From Aneurinibacillus tyrosinisolvens (GTDB lineage: Bacteria; Bacillota; Bacilli; Aneurinibacillales; Aneurinibacillaceae): 53,922 bases of DNA. Where the stretch lies: NCBI RefSeq assembly GCF_001015055.1, contig NZ_BBWZ01000035.1, positions 1 to 53,922 of the forward strand. Direction: 5' to 3'. Made by a program: the position numbers and the translations under genes. Positions 38,101 through 47,853 of the stretch are shown piece after piece. The notes beneath the pieces were generated by a model. That model had not been told where the DNA came from, searched no databases, and worked only from the letters and a program-made list of their open reading frames with translations. Numbering within the stretch: the stretch's first letter is position 1; the number at the start of each line of letters is the position of its first letter.

Positions 38101-38292
38101 CCTGTGAACTTACGTATTGATATTGAGATGAGCGCGAACAAGAAAATGGAACAGATAGTAACACGTTATGAAGGTCTTTTGAAAGAGAATGTACTTATGA
38201 ATTCTCTTAAGCTATCCAGTGGGGTAGAGGCAGGGGAGCAACTGAAGGCAGGCAGCGAATTTGTTACTGTTCGCATCGTAAATCAACCATAA
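35191..38292 (+). CDS. ileS: Isoleucyl-tRNA synthetase, type 2 (eukaryote-like)
   Basis: A class I synthetase of 1033 residues that charges tRNA-Ile. The HIGH motif is HVGH at residues 54-57 and KMSKS is at residue 590. A CP1 editing domain ([21 protein letters not shown]) and a C-terminal anticodon domain are present. The length and the N-terminal [15 protein letters not shown] belong to the IleRS2 lineage shared with eukaryotes, not the 920-residue type of B. subtilis. This type is typically tolerant of mupirocin. GAGGAG precedes the ATG at 35191. Whether a second ileS exists is not visible. Confidence 0.92.
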   Translation: MKEVNVKESAAEREQRIRKQWKEQNTFQQSIQNREGKPSFVFYEGPPTANGLPHVGHALGRTIKDAIARYKTMTGHQVHRKAGWDTHGLPVELGVEKQLGISGKHEIEKYGVEAFIAKCKESVFTYEKQWRKFTEQIGYWVDMENPYITLDNSYIESVWNILGTLHEKGLLYKGHRVSPYCPSCQTSLSSHEVAQGYKNVKDLTATAKFKIKDRENEYFLGWTTTPWTLPANVALAVHPDMEYVRVKEGDSVYIVAQALADRVLKQEYRVLSRHKGRELAGLSYVPVFEFVNVEKGHQVVAADYVTEQSGTGIVHIAPAYGEDDYKVVRENDFSFVNVVDGKGQYTSQVPPFEGRFVKDCDVDIVRYLADKGLLYHKEKHEHSYPHCWRCDAPLLYYANESWFIQTTALKEQFIQNNEGVTWYPDHIKHGRFGNFLENMVDWNISRNRYWGTPLNVWQCQECGHQYAPKSIQELRSHASHSVPDTIELHKPYVDEVKLHCSECGSTMARTPEVIDVWFDSGSMPFAQYHYPFENKERFEKQFPADVVVEGIDQTRGWFYSLLAVSTLFTGKAPYKRVLSLGHILDENGQKMSKSKGNALDPVDLVQKFGADALRWALLADSAPWNPKRFSERVVQEAKSKVIDTVVNVYGFYVLYANLDGYQPDKERRVKHTKLDEWILSRLHSTIKRVRQSLDDYQFTNAAREIAVFVEGLSNWYVRRSRDRFWSHVMGEDKVSAYATLHEVVVKTSQLLAPFTPFVAEDIYSNLEGGSVHLTDYPEYDGTKINEKLEEEMDAVLQVVELGRSIRNTTSLKVKQPLASLSLILSENQDITWESYSDIVKDELNVKVFQVKQDDESFLSYKLKLDFKQAGPKFGSQTNRVNEWLQGLTNTQVKAFLERGKESFQTPAGTTLTITAEEVLLEKVPKEGFAVASNGMYTVILDTTLTEELIQEGLARELLRGIQEYRKKLNLPVNLRIDIEMSANKKMEQIVTRYEGLLKENVLMNSLKLSSGVEAGEQLKAGSEFVTVRIVNQP

Positions 38293-38320
38293 GCTAAAGA
38301 ATTTTAATACCTCTAATATG

Positions 38321-38347
38321 AAAAGCTGCTCACATGGGCAGCTTTTT
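38321..38347 (+). terminator. Terminator of ileS
   Basis: AAAAGCTGC and GCAGCTTTTT around an 8-base loop. Confidence 0.88.
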
Positions 38348-38597
38348 GTGATCACCATAATCAAATCCAGGAACCGAGTATACTGTAAATTAGTTTATAA
38401 ATAACGTAAATTATTAGCGAATCATAGTAGAGTCACTATAAAAATAAATCGAATTATTCTATGATATGCAACTTTAAAAGGGTGATATCCCTGAATCCCA
38501 GAAGCTTCCGTTGTTTTCTATTTACTTTGTTGATAAAATAATTAAACAGTTCAATATAATAAAGAAATAGATTTAATATGGTAGGAGGCATAAAGAT

Positions 38598-39985
38598 ATG
38601 GGAGCAGCCGTAGAAATACAGCAGGCGGAGAACCAGCAGCCGAAAAAGAAACATCCTCCGGGATTGTACTTGCTGTTCTTCACTGAGATGTGGGAAAGAT
38701 TTAGTTATTATGGTATGAGGGCGATTTTGGTTCTCTACTTAACAGCAGAGCTGGTTAGCGGTGGACTCGGATTTAGTAAGAGCTCCGCAATGGCTCTTTA
38801 TGGATTTTTTACAGGTGCCGTTTATTTCACCCCGCTGGTGGGTGGTTATTTATCTGACCGTTTCTTAGGCAGAAGACTGGCGATTACGATCGGTGGTATT
38901 ACGATGGCGCTTGGCAACTTCGCTTTATTCGCCAATCAGAGTAGAGGGGCCTTATATTTGGGATTACTTCTATTGATTATTGGTAATGGTTTCTTCAAAC
39001 CGAACATTTCTACTCTGCTTGGGGAATTATACGATAAAGAGGACAAGCGAAAAGACGCAGCCTTCACGATTTTCTATATGGGTATTAATATCGGAGCCTT
39101 CTTCTCGCCCCTTATTGTGGGCTTCCTGGCAGAAACTTACTTTAAAACCACATTGAACGGTGTCGTTCATTACGGCTTTAAATATGGATTCTTAGCATCC
39201 TGTATCGGAATGATTGCTGGACAGATTTTATTTAATCTCCTGGGAAATAAGTATTTGGGGGATATAGGAAAAAAAGCGGTTGGAAAACCGGTCAAAACAA
39301 CGAGCGGGAAGGTAGAAAACACGCCATTAACCAAAAAGGAAAAGCAAAGAACAGCCGTGATTGTCATCATTACGTGCTTCGTTGTTTTCTTCTGGGCAGG
39401 CTTTGAGCAGGCAGGAAGTTCGCTGACGATGTATACGGACAAATTTATCGACAGACAGGTGTTTGGCTGGACGGTTCCAACTTCTTGGTTCCAATCGTTA
39501 AACCCACTGTTTATCGTACTGCTGGCGCCGCTTCTTTCAGCGCTGTGGGTTAAGCTTTCCAATACGAAAAAGGGCGATTTGAAAATCCCGACAAAAATGG
39601 CGTTTGGTATGATTATGCTTGGCGTGGGCTATATGGTATTGCTCATGGGAGTATTAAAAACAGGCAGTGACGAACAGCACCTTGCCGTCAAAGCAAACAT
39701 GCTGTTTATTATCTTCACTTATTTGCTCCATACGCTTGGTGAATTATTCCTCTCACCTGTAGCTTGTCCCTCGTAAGTAAAATTGCGCCGGTGAAGTTAG
39801 CGTCTCTCTTAATGGGCGTATGGCTGGCTAGCACAGGAGTGGCCAACATCCTCGGGGGATACCTGGCTTCGACTATCGAGTCTTTAGGGTATTTCGAAGT
39901 GTTTAGCTTAATTGGTTTGATGGCAATCGTGCTAGGCTTTGTTCTCCTGCTTGTATCAGGCAAGCTGAACAAAATGATGCAGTAA
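38598..39985 (+). pseudogene. POT-family di/tripeptide transporter (DtpT-like), frameshifted
   Basis: A proton-dependent oligopeptide transporter. The N-terminal FFTEMWERFSYYGMRAILVLYL is the POT signature with the ExxER-type motif, and GGYLSDRFLGRR and FYMGINIGAFFSPLI follow. About 12-14 TM segments are present. The frame breaks near 39760-39764: with one extra base, LSPVG-LSLVSKIAPVKLASL continues into the second frame (to 39985), giving a normal length of about 463 residues. As written, translation stops at 39776 and loses the last two membrane helices. GTAGGAGG precedes the ATG. Confidence 0.88.
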
Positions 39986-40009
39986 AAATCACATTTAAGA
40001 TAGTGCGAG

Positions 40010-40037
40010 AAACCTGGCGTTTGCCAGGTTTTTTTGT
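40010..40037 (+). terminator. Terminator after the peptide transporter
   Basis: AAACCTGGC, a 4-base loop, GCCAGGTTT and a T run. Confidence 0.88.
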
Positions 40038-40095
40038 TTGTTGTGCGAACGGACAGTTTAACGTAATAAGGTTAATCGAAAAGTTGGTGTCGTTT

Positions 40096-40497
40096 TTAAG
40101 AGTACATCACTCCATAAAAAATCTTTCCTACCCAATAAGCCAGTAAAATCCAAATGATAATGAAGAGAGTACCAACAAACCAATTCTTTGGTTTTCCATT
40201 CTGTCTTAGTTCATCTGCTTTCAATCTGTTTTCCTCAATAATATGAGCGGGTATTAATTTTAAAGTAAGTGAAATACCTAGAGGAACGATGATAAGGTCA
40301 TCCAGATAACCTAATATAGGAATGAAATCAGGGATTAAATCAATTGGACTAAAAGCATACGCTACCACGCAAATTGCAACCAATTTAGCGTACCAAGAGA
40401 CTCTATCATCTTTGTAAGATAGGTAAAGTGCAAATAAGTCTCTCTTTAATTTTCTTGCATAGTTTTTTAGTTTAGTTAATGCCGTTGCTTCTTCCAT
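40096..40497 (-). CDS. DUF1232 (YkvA-like) membrane protein
   Basis: A 133-residue protein. A helical N-terminus (about 35 residues) is followed by the DUF1232 signature AYAFSPIDLIPDFIPILGYLDD, and a C-terminal hydrophobic segment anchors it (LFIIIWILLAYWVGKIFYG). The function of the family is unknown. GGAGGTG precedes the ATG. It is convergent with the peptide transporter. Confidence 0.9.
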   Translation of the reverse strand: MEEATALTKLKNYARKLKRDLFALYLSYKDDRVSWYAKLVAICVVAYAFSPIDLIPDFIPILGYLDDLIIVPLGISLTLKLIPAHIIEENRLKADELRQNGKPKNWFVGTLFIIIWILLAYWVGKIFYGVMYS

Positions 40498-40727
40498 TTA
40501 AGAAATACACCTCCACTTATAAACAATCTATTCCTTTTACCTTATACCTTACGTCATGTAATTTAAAAGTAATTGTAATTGGTGAGGCATTTATAAACCT
40601 GTCCTTTTATAGACGAACTATTGAGCTAACAGGCAGTATTATGCAATAATTCATAACTTGATAAGAATAGAATTTTGTATGGTAATCATGGGGAGAATAA
40701 GGGATATAAACCAAAAAGGACGAAAAT

Positions 40728-41252
40728 ATGTTGATTCCTTATTTACACATAGTATATAACATTTCTTTTTTTGTTGCTGGTTGGATGTTCGGTGACTGGA
40801 AAAACTGGAGAAGGTATTACCCGACGATTCTATTCTTTATAACGGGGGATTTAACCTATAACTTTGTAACTTCATTTCTAAACTACCCGTTATGGAGATA
40901 TCATGGAGCAATACCACCCAATCATTTACTGATTAATTTGTTAATCGACTTTGTAGCCTATCCAGCAACGATACTTATTTACCTTAAGTATGCAGTAAGA
41001 GGATGGAAACAGTTCGCTTTTCATTATTTTTTATGGGTGTTTTTATATTCCATCATTGAATTTATCAATTTAAATTTAGGATTAATTTCACACCATCATG
41101 GTTGGAATATATGGGCTTCTATTTTAAACAATCTCATTATGTTTTTGACGCTAAGGATTCATTATTCTTATCCGCTATTAGGTTGGTTGATTTTTTTCAT
41201 CCTGAAGATTGCTATAATCTTTATTTTTGCAATTCCTGTTCTCTCTAAATAA
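40728..41252 (+). CDS. CBO0543-family membrane protein
   Basis: A 174-residue integral membrane protein with five hydrophobic segments, rich in aromatic residues. The motif WRYYPTILFFITGDLTYNFV and the loop LISHHHGWNIWASIL fit the CBO0543 family seen in many copies in spore formers, with unknown role. Ribosome site: AAAAAGGACG. A second, shorter and frameshifted member lies at 52522-52811. Confidence 0.75.
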   Translation: MLIPYLHIVYNISFFVAGWMFGDWKNWRRYYPTILFFITGDLTYNFVTSFLNYPLWRYHGAIPPNHLLINLLIDFVAYPATILIYLKYAVRGWKQFAFHYFLWVFLYSIIEFINLNLGLISHHHGWNIWASILNNLIMFLTLRIHYSYPLLGWLIFFILKIAIIFIFAIPVLSK

Positions 41253-41662
41253 AATTTGTTCCGATTGGGCAGTATAGCGGGGTAACAATTGATGATATTT
41301 GCATAAATTTAGCAAAGCGAAACTATATGTATAATCTTATGTATTCTTACTTTGTGGTAAGTTGCTTTTATGATACAAAAACGATAATAAACTGCATTAG
41401 AAAATGGAAGGTTATAATATAATGTGTAGATTGTATGGGGATGCCTTCTATCATCTCCTGTATCCCAGGCAAACTTACGTATTTTGAAAGTGAACAAGCG
41501 TATGGTGCTCCACCACGATATATTTTGAAAAAGAATTGAAACTTATTGTGCTGATGGGAATTTAATAATCAATAATGCTGCTTCGGTTGCCGCATTTCAT
41601 TTATGAAATGATTAGACAGAAAAACATACAGCTAGAGGTGCAGGGTTATAATTTACTATTTT
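41253..41662 (+). other. AT-rich intergenic region with a possible gene remnant
   Basis: Within 41441-41539 a short frame reads MPSIISCIPGKLTYFESEQA and ends PPRYILKKN, with protein-like composition and no ribosome site. It looks like the 3' end of a lost gene. I see no promoter, terminator or RNA gene in the rest of this 410-base gap. Confidence 0.3.
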
Positions 41663-41947
41663 ATGTTTGAAGCTATCCCAAATTTAGATAATCCAGAGAA
41701 AGAGGAGTATGCAGGAGCTTTTGTTACATGCTGGGTTAACTCGATAGATTTAAACTCGGCATTAAGTAAAGCGAAAGGTTTTATTAACGACGAGGGCTGG
41801 GAAGTCATAAGGATTGAAGAGCAGTTTATCGCTAAACGTGAATGGTATGAGAAGGATGATGCTAAAATAGAGTCGCTTAAGTGTTTTGATGAAGCTGTAC
41901 TCTACGGGGTCGCTGCCATCTTTTACACTTTTCCGTATGATGATTAA
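41663..41947 (+). CDS. Unknown 94-residue protein
   Basis: A small acidic, aromatic-rich cytoplasmic protein with an alpha/beta pattern (VTCWVNSIDLNSALSKAKGF; EVIRIEEQF). The annotated ATG lacks a good ribosome site. An ATT codon 12 bases upstream, giving IYYFMFEAIP, has GAGGTG nine bases before it and may be the real start. Such proteins are common in accessory regions near toxin or immunity genes, but no partner is seen here. Confidence 0.6.
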   Translation: MFEAIPNLDNPEKEEYAGAFVTCWVNSIDLNSALSKAKGFINDEGWEVIRIEEQFIAKREWYEKDDAKIESLKCFDEAVLYGVAAIFYTFPYDD

Positions 41948-42054
41948 GTTTAGTTTGGCATAATGTTACCGCTCCTTTCCTTTCAATGCTAAAATTAAAT
42001 AGTTTTCATCAAAGGATAAAAGCTAAGAGAGCGATTTTTAGAGGTGAAAGATAA

Positions 42055-42819
42055 TTGAACTTGTTTGAACAAGGGGACGAGCTGTATGCCAATGGACTTT
42101 ACCAAGAAGCATATGAAAAATTTAAGTTGGCTTATGTTAATGAGGAAGAAAACGAAGCGGATTGCCTTAATTATATGGCATGTTGTCAAATACAATTAGA
42201 TAATTCAGAACAGGCAATAGAACTACTGAACAAAGCACTAAAACTAAATCCTACATGGGAAAGGTTGCTGTTTAATAAAGGTCGTGCCTACTTAACACTT
42301 GGGAACAATACAGAAGCCTTTGCTTGTTTTAACAGAGCAGCCATGGTAAATCCCACTAGTGAAGATGCTTATTATTATCTTGGCGTATATTACGAAAAAA
42401 TAAGTGAATACGAAATAGCAAAACAGTATTACCAGAAGTCATTAGAAATAAACTTTGAACAGGCAGAAACTCATTTGAATCTTGGAATGATGTATTGGTA
42501 TTTAGATGGCAAGGAGAAAGCCTTAAAAGAGTTTGACTTAGCTTACCATTATGATAATGATTGTTTTGATGCGTTGTGGAACAAGGGATTAGTGTTATGT
42601 TCGCTTGAGCAGTTTGATAAAGCAATCCTATGTTTTAAAAAAGTTTATAAACACGACCCTAATGATATAGAAAACCTCAATGAAATGGCCTACGCGTACT
42701 TTAAACTGAAAGAGCACCCTACTGCTTTAAAGTTGCTCAATGAAATTTTAAAACTTGACCCCCATCATAAAAGTGCTTTAGAGGGGATAACTGCAATAAA
42801 TAAACGCTTAAGTGAGTAA
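42055..42819 (+). CDS. Tetratricopeptide-repeat protein
   Basis: A 254-residue cytoplasmic protein made of about seven 34-residue TPR units from residue 5 to the end. The TPR consensus is visible in GLYQEAYEKFKLAY, NSEQAIELLNKALKLNP, NTEAFACFNRAAMVNP, YEIAKQYYQKSLEI and HPTALKLLNEILKLDP. It is a protein-protein scaffold; the partners are unknown. It begins with TTG, with AGAGGTGAAAG upstream. Confidence 0.85.
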   Translation: MNLFEQGDELYANGLYQEAYEKFKLAYVNEEENEADCLNYMACCQIQLDNSEQAIELLNKALKLNPTWERLLFNKGRAYLTLGNNTEAFACFNRAAMVNPTSEDAYYYLGVYYEKISEYEIAKQYYQKSLEINFEQAETHLNLGMMYWYLDGKEKALKEFDLAYHYDNDCFDALWNKGLVLCSLEQFDKAILCFKKVYKHDPNDIENLNEMAYAYFKLKEHPTALKLLNEILKLDPHHKSALEGITAINKRLSE

Positions 42820-42941
42820 GTGGCAAATTTTTCGTTGCTTTCCTAATGGGAATCATTAGTCCAATAAAATGCGGGTTTTTTTACTGTCTGTGTCGAGTCA
42901 ATAGTGTAAAAAATGTAAAATGAGGATGATATTAATTCAAA

Positions 42942-43301
42942 GTGATTTTAAAGGGGGAGCAAAGTATAAAATTGAAAGATGCTTTACTAGAAGAGAAAAT
43001 GCTCATAGATGGATATGATTGTGATGTAAGGGTGGTTTTTAGTTTCGGAGACCTTATAGTCTTTATTAAGAAGTATGACATGCAAGATGAATTGACAATG
43101 CCAGTTCACTATCTTCACTTTGGAAAACATAATACTGACTTAAGACAAATGTATTATTGGTTAAAAAGTGAAGAGGAAGGAAGAGATATAGCTGAAATTA
43201 TTCGTTTAATTGCTTATAAAATGTATGGAGCAGGTAACTGGTCAAATAATGATAGAAGAAGAAAAGGTTTATCTGCGATTCAAATAAAAAAGTTCCTTTA
43301 A
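42942..43301 (+). CDS. Unknown protein of up to 119 residues
   Basis: A cytoplasmic alpha/beta protein with VRVVFSFGDLIVFIKKYD and a basic tail (NNDRRRKGLSAIQIKKFL). The start is uncertain: GTG at 42942, or TTG at 42972 preceded by GGGGGA. No family recognised. It is low-GC, like its neighbours in this accessory stretch. Confidence 0.6.
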   Translation: MILKGEQSIKLKDALLEEKMLIDGYDCDVRVVFSFGDLIVFIKKYDMQDELTMPVHYLHFGKHNTDLRQMYYWLKSEEEGRDIAEIIRLIAYKMYGAGNWSNNDRRRKGLSAIQIKKFL

Positions 43302-43309
43302 ATTCCAAT

Positions 43310-43680
43310 AAAAAAAGGACAACTGGCCAATATCCCTCGTTACGTAGCTAGTTTGAAGCGGAAGAAGTTAATCCAGTCAGCACCTTGCTACCTTCACAAC
43401 AAAGGATTGATTCATTACCATTTGCTCCCATATTCCAGAATTGTATTTTACACGAAAAACCGAAGTAAGAAACCTCTGGCGCAGGATATTAGGCTGCGGA
43501 CTATTCTAACGGCCCCAATCGAAGGATTAGGCCAAACGTCAGCAAGAGGCGGAACGCAAAAAGCAGGAAGCAGAGCGTATTAAGCGTGAGGAAGAAGAAA
43601 ACCGGAGTTTAAAAAATTGTAGTGAAGCGGGACAAAGGAGAAACAAATTTAATAACAAACAAAAATAGTTCTTAATACAT
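43310..43680 (+). pseudogene. Decayed coding remnants
   Basis: Two protein-like pieces with no start site lie in different frames. One is a Pro/Gln/Leu stretch around 43360-43460 (VNPVSTLLPSQQRIDSLPF). The other is a charged coiled-coil-like piece around 43535-43620 (KRQQEAERKKQEAERIKREE). They are separated by stop codons and look like the relic of one or two lost genes. Confidence 0.35.
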
Positions 43681-43775
43681 TTTGTATTTTTTTACATCAA
43701 AACTATTGTAATGGTTCTTTTGTAGTTGTAGAATGGTGTTACTTTGTAATAGTTACTTGCAAAAAATAAATATTG

Positions 43776-43920
43776 TTTCGATAATAGCAAACCCATCGAA
43801 AAATGGGGACGCAAAACCACGGGTCTAACGTTTACTTAAACTATGACAGCCGGGTTACCGAAAAGCCCCTAGAGTAGAAATAATCAGGGCTGATCCGATA
43901 TCGGATTAGTCTTTTTTATT
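43776..43920 (+). promoter_or_regulatory. Cyclic-di-GMP-I (GEMM-I) riboswitch with terminator
   Basis: The aptamer core reads AGCAAACC near 43785, a GAAA-type tetraloop hairpin, GGGGACGCAAAACCACGGG, then TAACG, ACTATGACAGCCGGGTTACCG. These are the c-di-GMP-I hallmarks, including the AACC/GGGTT P1 pairing and the GACGCAAAxCC receptor. An intrinsic terminator follows (CTGATCCGATATCGGATTAG plus T run, about 43889-43917). It sits 50 bases before the chemoreceptor gene, so c-di-GMP should control read-through into it. Confidence 0.93.
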
Positions 43921-43967
43921 TGTGAGACTTTACATAAGCTAAAACAACAAGAGAAAGGTAGAGGATT

Positions 43968-45937
43968 ATGCGTAACGTTTTAAATTTAACAGTAAGAAGC
44001 AGATTAATTATTGCCTTTGTCGTTATCCTGCTCATTCCAAGTCTTACGATTGGATGGACGTCTTACCAGACAGCAAAGGACACCGTTGACAAGCAGATGA
44101 CAATCTCTGCAAACGAAACGGTAAAGTTACTAAACTCCAACCTTGATAGTTTTTTCAAATCTGAAATACAAAGTATCGATTACCTGGCCGATCGGATTAC
44201 AGCTGATACATACAAGAGTCGAAATCCTATTCTAAAAACAAATATTCTAAAACCTTTCCTCTCAAAGAACCCTGAGATGTTAGAGGTTTATGTGGGAAGT
44301 ACAGATGGATTATTTATTGACGCTCCTATAGATAAGGTTCCGGATGGGTATGACCCACGCCAAAGAGCCTGGTATCAAGAGGCGATGAACCGGAAAAGCG
44401 AGGTAATCATCACAAGTCCATATGTATCTAAAACTACCGGTAATGTCGTAGTAACGATTGCGAAAGTGATAAAAGACAGTTCGGGAGTTTTGGGATTTGA
44501 TGTTAATCTTAATGCAATTGCTACAATTACGAATCAGGTAAAAATTGGTCAGGATGGGTATGCCTTCATTCAGGATAAGAATCGTAAAGTCGTTGTCCAC
44601 CCTACGGTTAAACCTGGGGAGGTAATGAATAGTGATGCGACAGAAAAAATTTATCAATCAGAATCTGGGGATTTTGATTATTTATTAAACGGTAAAGCCA
44701 AAGCAATGGTATTCACAACAAATAAACTAACAGGTTGGAAGGTTGGGGGAACCTTTTATTCGGATGAGGTAAGCAAAGAAGCACAGCCTATTTTTTATAA
44801 AACCGTACTTGTTCTGTTCATTGCTTTACTTGTTGGAGCTGTAATCGTCTACTTTATAGTAAATTCCATTACGAAACCTTTGAAATCTTTGGTTCATGCC
44901 TCTGAAAAAATAGGGCAAGGTGATTTAACAGAGGTCATCCAGGTCAAGTCGAATGATGAATTAGGCCAACTTGGGAACAGTTTCAATCAAATGGCGACTA
45001 ATTTCGCGAAGTGATTCAACAGGTTGGGAATAATGCCGAGCAAGTGGCTGCTTCAGCAGAAGAGCTGTCCGCAAGCGCTGAACAAACAAATAAAGCGACA
45101 GAACAAATTGCCTTTACGGTTCAAGAAGTTGCTTCAGGTACAGAAAAACAAAGCCAGAGTGTGGAGGATAGTTCAAGAACCATTGGTGAATTGGCGGTAG
45201 GTATACAGCATATTGCAAACGGTGGAGAAACTATTAACACTTCTGTAACTCATACTTTAGAAAGAGCAACAGAAGGTGAAAGAAATATTCAATTGGCGAT
45301 TAAACAAATGAGTGCGATTAATGATACTTTCGGTAACCTTTCTGATTCCGTCAAAGCCCTAGGCGAGCGTTCACATGAGATTAGCCAAATCGTACAGGTC
45401 ATCACGGATATTTCCTCTCAAACGAATCTACTCGCTTTGAATGCGGCCATTGAAGCAGCACGAGCCGGAGAACATGGAAAGGGATTCGCGGTAGTAGCAG
45501 ATGAAGTACGTAAGCTAGCCGAGCAACCCTCAAATTCAGCGCAGCAAATTGCACAGCTGATTACGGCGATTCAGGAAGAAACGAATAAGACCGTTCAATC
45601 AATGGATTATGCCACACAAGAAGTGGAACAGGGGATTGGTGTTGTGAATTTATCAGGTGAATCCTTTGCGCAAATCCAGCATTCTGTGAGCGAGGTGGCG
45701 AATCAAGTTGAGAAAATGTCTTCCTCTCTTCAGCAAATTTCTGTTGCTGCGGATCAGGTCGTTCATTCGATTCACTTAATTTCAGAAGTAGCGGAGGTTG
45801 CCGCAGCAGGAACCCAAAATGTATCGGCAGCTACGCAAGAACAGCTGGCTTCCATGGAAGAAATCTCCGCTTCTGCCTCTTCTTTAACCAATATGGCAGA
45901 AGAACTACAAGAGACGATTGGGAAATTTAAAATATAG
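43968..45937 (+). pseudogene. Riboswitch-controlled chemoreceptor, split by a one-base deletion
   Basis: A methyl-accepting chemotaxis protein with TM1, a dCache_1 extracellular sensor (about residues 35-270; PRQRAWYQEAMNRK is the typical ligand-pocket motif), TM2, HAMP and a signalling domain with [20 protein letters not shown]. The frame breaks near 45002-45006: adding one base gives [19 protein letters not shown] and a receptor of about 656 residues. As written, the frames are 43968-45014 and 45011-45937. GAGAAAGGTAGAGG precedes the ATG. Expression is under the upstream c-di-GMP-I riboswitch. Confidence 0.85.
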
Positions 45938-46004
45938 CCCTTGGTTTAAAGAAGTTACTCAAGGATGACATATAGCGTTAATTGACCCCCTCGGTTCAAT
46001 CAGT

Positions 46005-46036
46005 GCCTCCGCCGGATTATCGGTTGGAGGCTTTTA
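46005..46036 (+). terminator. Terminator after the second chemoreceptor
   Basis: GCCTCC and GGAGGC with inner CCG/CGG pairs, followed by TTTT. Confidence 0.75.
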
Positions 46037-46149
46037 TTATTATAACAGAACTAAGAATCGCAAATAAAAAGCCACCCATTTGTAGGTGACTGTAACTCAA
46101 AGCATATACTGGTAGCGATTAGCCTAGCGGTTTTTATTTTGCATTAAAA

Positions 46150-46329
46150 TTAATAATTCTTTTCAGGGGTAGGGTGATTGTCACTATAGGGTTCTATAAC
46201 CGCAGTCCCCCTCTCTGTTTCAATTGAGTTTTTTTCAAAAGGGGTTTCATTACGACCTCCCTCTGTATTAGTCTCCGAATGTCCTTTTCCGCCTCCAGGC
46301 TGTTTATGCTGGGAATTATCTTCTTTCAC
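46150..46329 (-). CDS. Small hydrophilic unknown protein
   Basis: A 59-residue protein, Gly/Glu/Thr/Asn-rich and without hydrophobic core, so probably disordered. It has the look of small spore or stress proteins. The GTG start at 46329 follows GGAGGTGAAAAAT. No family recognised. Confidence 0.5.
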   Translation of the reverse strand: MKEDNSQHKQPGGGKGHSETNTEGGRNETPFEKNSIETERGTAVIEPYSDNHPTPEKNY

Positions 46330-46409
46330 ATTTTTCACCTCCAATTTTAATATGTCCAAGTACACAAAAAAGACCCGGTGTTTTAAAAGTTGCGCGGATT
46401 TTGGATACA

Positions 46410-46536
46410 TCAGGCGGGGGCTGTAACTTCGACTATCTCCGGCACAGTCATTTTCCCCGCATCATACAACGCTGCAGCCCGGGTCTGTCGTCTTTCTTTA
46501 ATTTTATTTAGTCTATTTTTGATTAGTCTTGTGTCT
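46410..46536 (-). pseudogene. Remnant of a serine recombinase (resolvase) C-terminus
   Basis: On the minus strand an open stretch reads KERRQTRAAALYDAGKMTV followed by PEIVEVT. This is the helix-turn-helix tail of Tn3-type resolvases, where GISRSTLYR would be expected next; here it stops after four unrelated residues. No catalytic domain is present. A scar of an old mobile element. Confidence 0.6.
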
Positions 46537-46566
46537 CAACTTATCTCGAAAAAGTATAACCTATTT

Positions 46567-46824
46567 TCTTATTGGTATTTGAGTGAGAAGTCATTGAATG
46601 TTAATTATATTAGCACACGTAAAGTTGAAGTTCTTTATTGGATTGCCTTTGTCTTAACACGTCCTTTTGGAGCGACTTTTGGGGACCTTCTCACAAAGTA
46701 ACATGCAAAAGGGGGGGGAGATTTAGGTACGAGCGGCTCTTCTCTCGTTCTAATCTTAATTCTTATCGCTTGTATCATTTACACAACTTTCAAAAACGAT
46801 AAGGCGACTGTCGCATCATATTGA
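46567..46824 (+). pseudogene. Decayed 3' end of a COG4705-like membrane protein gene
   Basis: The frame reads TRKVEVLYWIAFVLTRPFGA and GDLLTK, then an in-frame TAA at 46699, then KGGGDLGTSGSSLVLILILI to a stop at 46822-46824. The RPFGA-x-x-GDLLTK and LGTxxSSLVL motifs are those of COG4705-type membrane proteins. The 5' two-thirds is missing; it abuts the resolvase remnant. Confidence 0.6.
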
Positions 46825-46869
46825 TGGGAAACCTCTTAACATAACAGGGAAGATTATTCCCCAAACATC

Positions 46870-46907
46870 AACGAGCTGGCTGCCGAGTGCGGTCGGCTCG
46901 TTTTTTA
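46870..46907 (+). terminator. Probable terminator
   Basis: AACGAGC and GGCTCGTT with inner pairs, then a T run. Confidence 0.65.
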
Positions 46908-47034
46908 TTGAGCTAACAGGTACGATTATAGAAAGTATCTCGGGATATAGAGATACTTTTTATTGTTTAACCTATTGACATAAATTGAAAGCTTCACAAA
47001 AAGCATTACTAAATAAAAAACTGAGGTGTTACTA

Positions 47035-47226
47035 ATGCTGCGCTGTGCATGGTGCATGAAAAAAATTGGAGAAGACAAACCCTGTTTTGGATTAAGTGTT
47101 AAATTTGCCAAAGGTGTAGATTTCAATGAGAAAGACGGAAAAATTATCTCACTCTATTTAGCATCAAGAAAAACGAGCATACCATTAATTGTTGTAGGTA
47201 ATGACTCTGAAGCAAAGAAAAAATGA
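47035..47226 (+). CDS. Small zinc-ribbon-like unknown protein
   Basis: A 63-residue protein starting MLRCAWCMKKIGEDKPCFGL. One CxxC and a further Cys suggest a zinc knuckle, though a fourth ligand is not clear. GAGGTG precedes the ATG. The C-terminal half is strand-rich. No family recognised. Confidence 0.6.
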   Translation: MLRCAWCMKKIGEDKPCFGLSVKFAKGVDFNEKDGKIISLYLASRKTSIPLIVVGNDSEAKKK

Positions 47227-47250
47227 AGGGAGGAGATAATTATCGTTTTC

Positions 47251-47853
47251 TTATTGAAAGTTTGGCGCTACATTCATCTTTGTTCTTAATACACACATTG
47301 CATCTTTATATTCATTGATAAAGCCGTCCATTACTTGTTTGTCTTGATTAATAAAATCAAATCCGGCTTTTAAATAAATGCCAATTGCTTTGTAACTCCA
47401 TGTTTGTGTCGGGAGGTAAATATCCCGATTTCCCTCAAGTTGTAACATTCTATACATCCCCTCAAGCACAAGAGCCTTACCAAGGCCTAAGCCTTGATAT
47501 CCCGGCTTAACAGCTACCCAATGTATCCATGGATCGCGTCTTCCCTCCGTGTATCCCCACCAATTCGTCAATGTAGCCATTTTTTCACCATTTTCACTTT
47601 GGATAAAAATAGTACGCCGTTTTACCTCAGCTGGATATAGAAGATAATTTTCTTGGAAGCAAGCGAGGGCATCTCCTATATTTTCAAATTCTCCTACAGA
47701 GGTTTCAATTTCTGCCCATGCCCTTTCATCTCCTGAAAAGAATGAAACAAAAGAATAGCCTTTGGGTAATGCAGGCTTTGGGATTGGAGTGCCGGCTTTG
47801 CGGCATAAAATTATGCCATGATACGGGATCGTTTTATCTAACATATATTTCAC
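47251..47853 (-). CDS. GNAT family N-acetyltransferase
   Basis: A 200-residue GNAT-fold enzyme. The acetyl-CoA motif A is seen as HWVAVKPGYQGLGLGKALVL near residue 112 (Q/R-x-x-G-x-G/A). Motif B is in TQTWSYKAIGIYLKAGFDFI. The substrate is unknown. ATACAGGAGTG precedes the ATG on the minus strand. Confidence 0.9.
   Translation of the reverse strand: MKYMLDKTIPYHGIILCRKAGTPIPKPALPKGYSFVSFFSGDERAWAEIETSVGEFENIGDALACFQENYLLYPAEVKRRTIFIQSENGEKMATLTNWWGYTEGRRDPWIHWVAVKPGYQGLGLGKALVLEGMYRMLQLEGNRDIYLPTQTWSYKAIGIYLKAGFDFINQDKQVMDGFINEYKDAMCVLRTKMNVAPNFQ

Noticed and set aside
41309..41497. A 62-codon minus-strand frame
   Set aside because: No ribosome site; AT-rich random composition, and it opposes a better plus-strand remnant.
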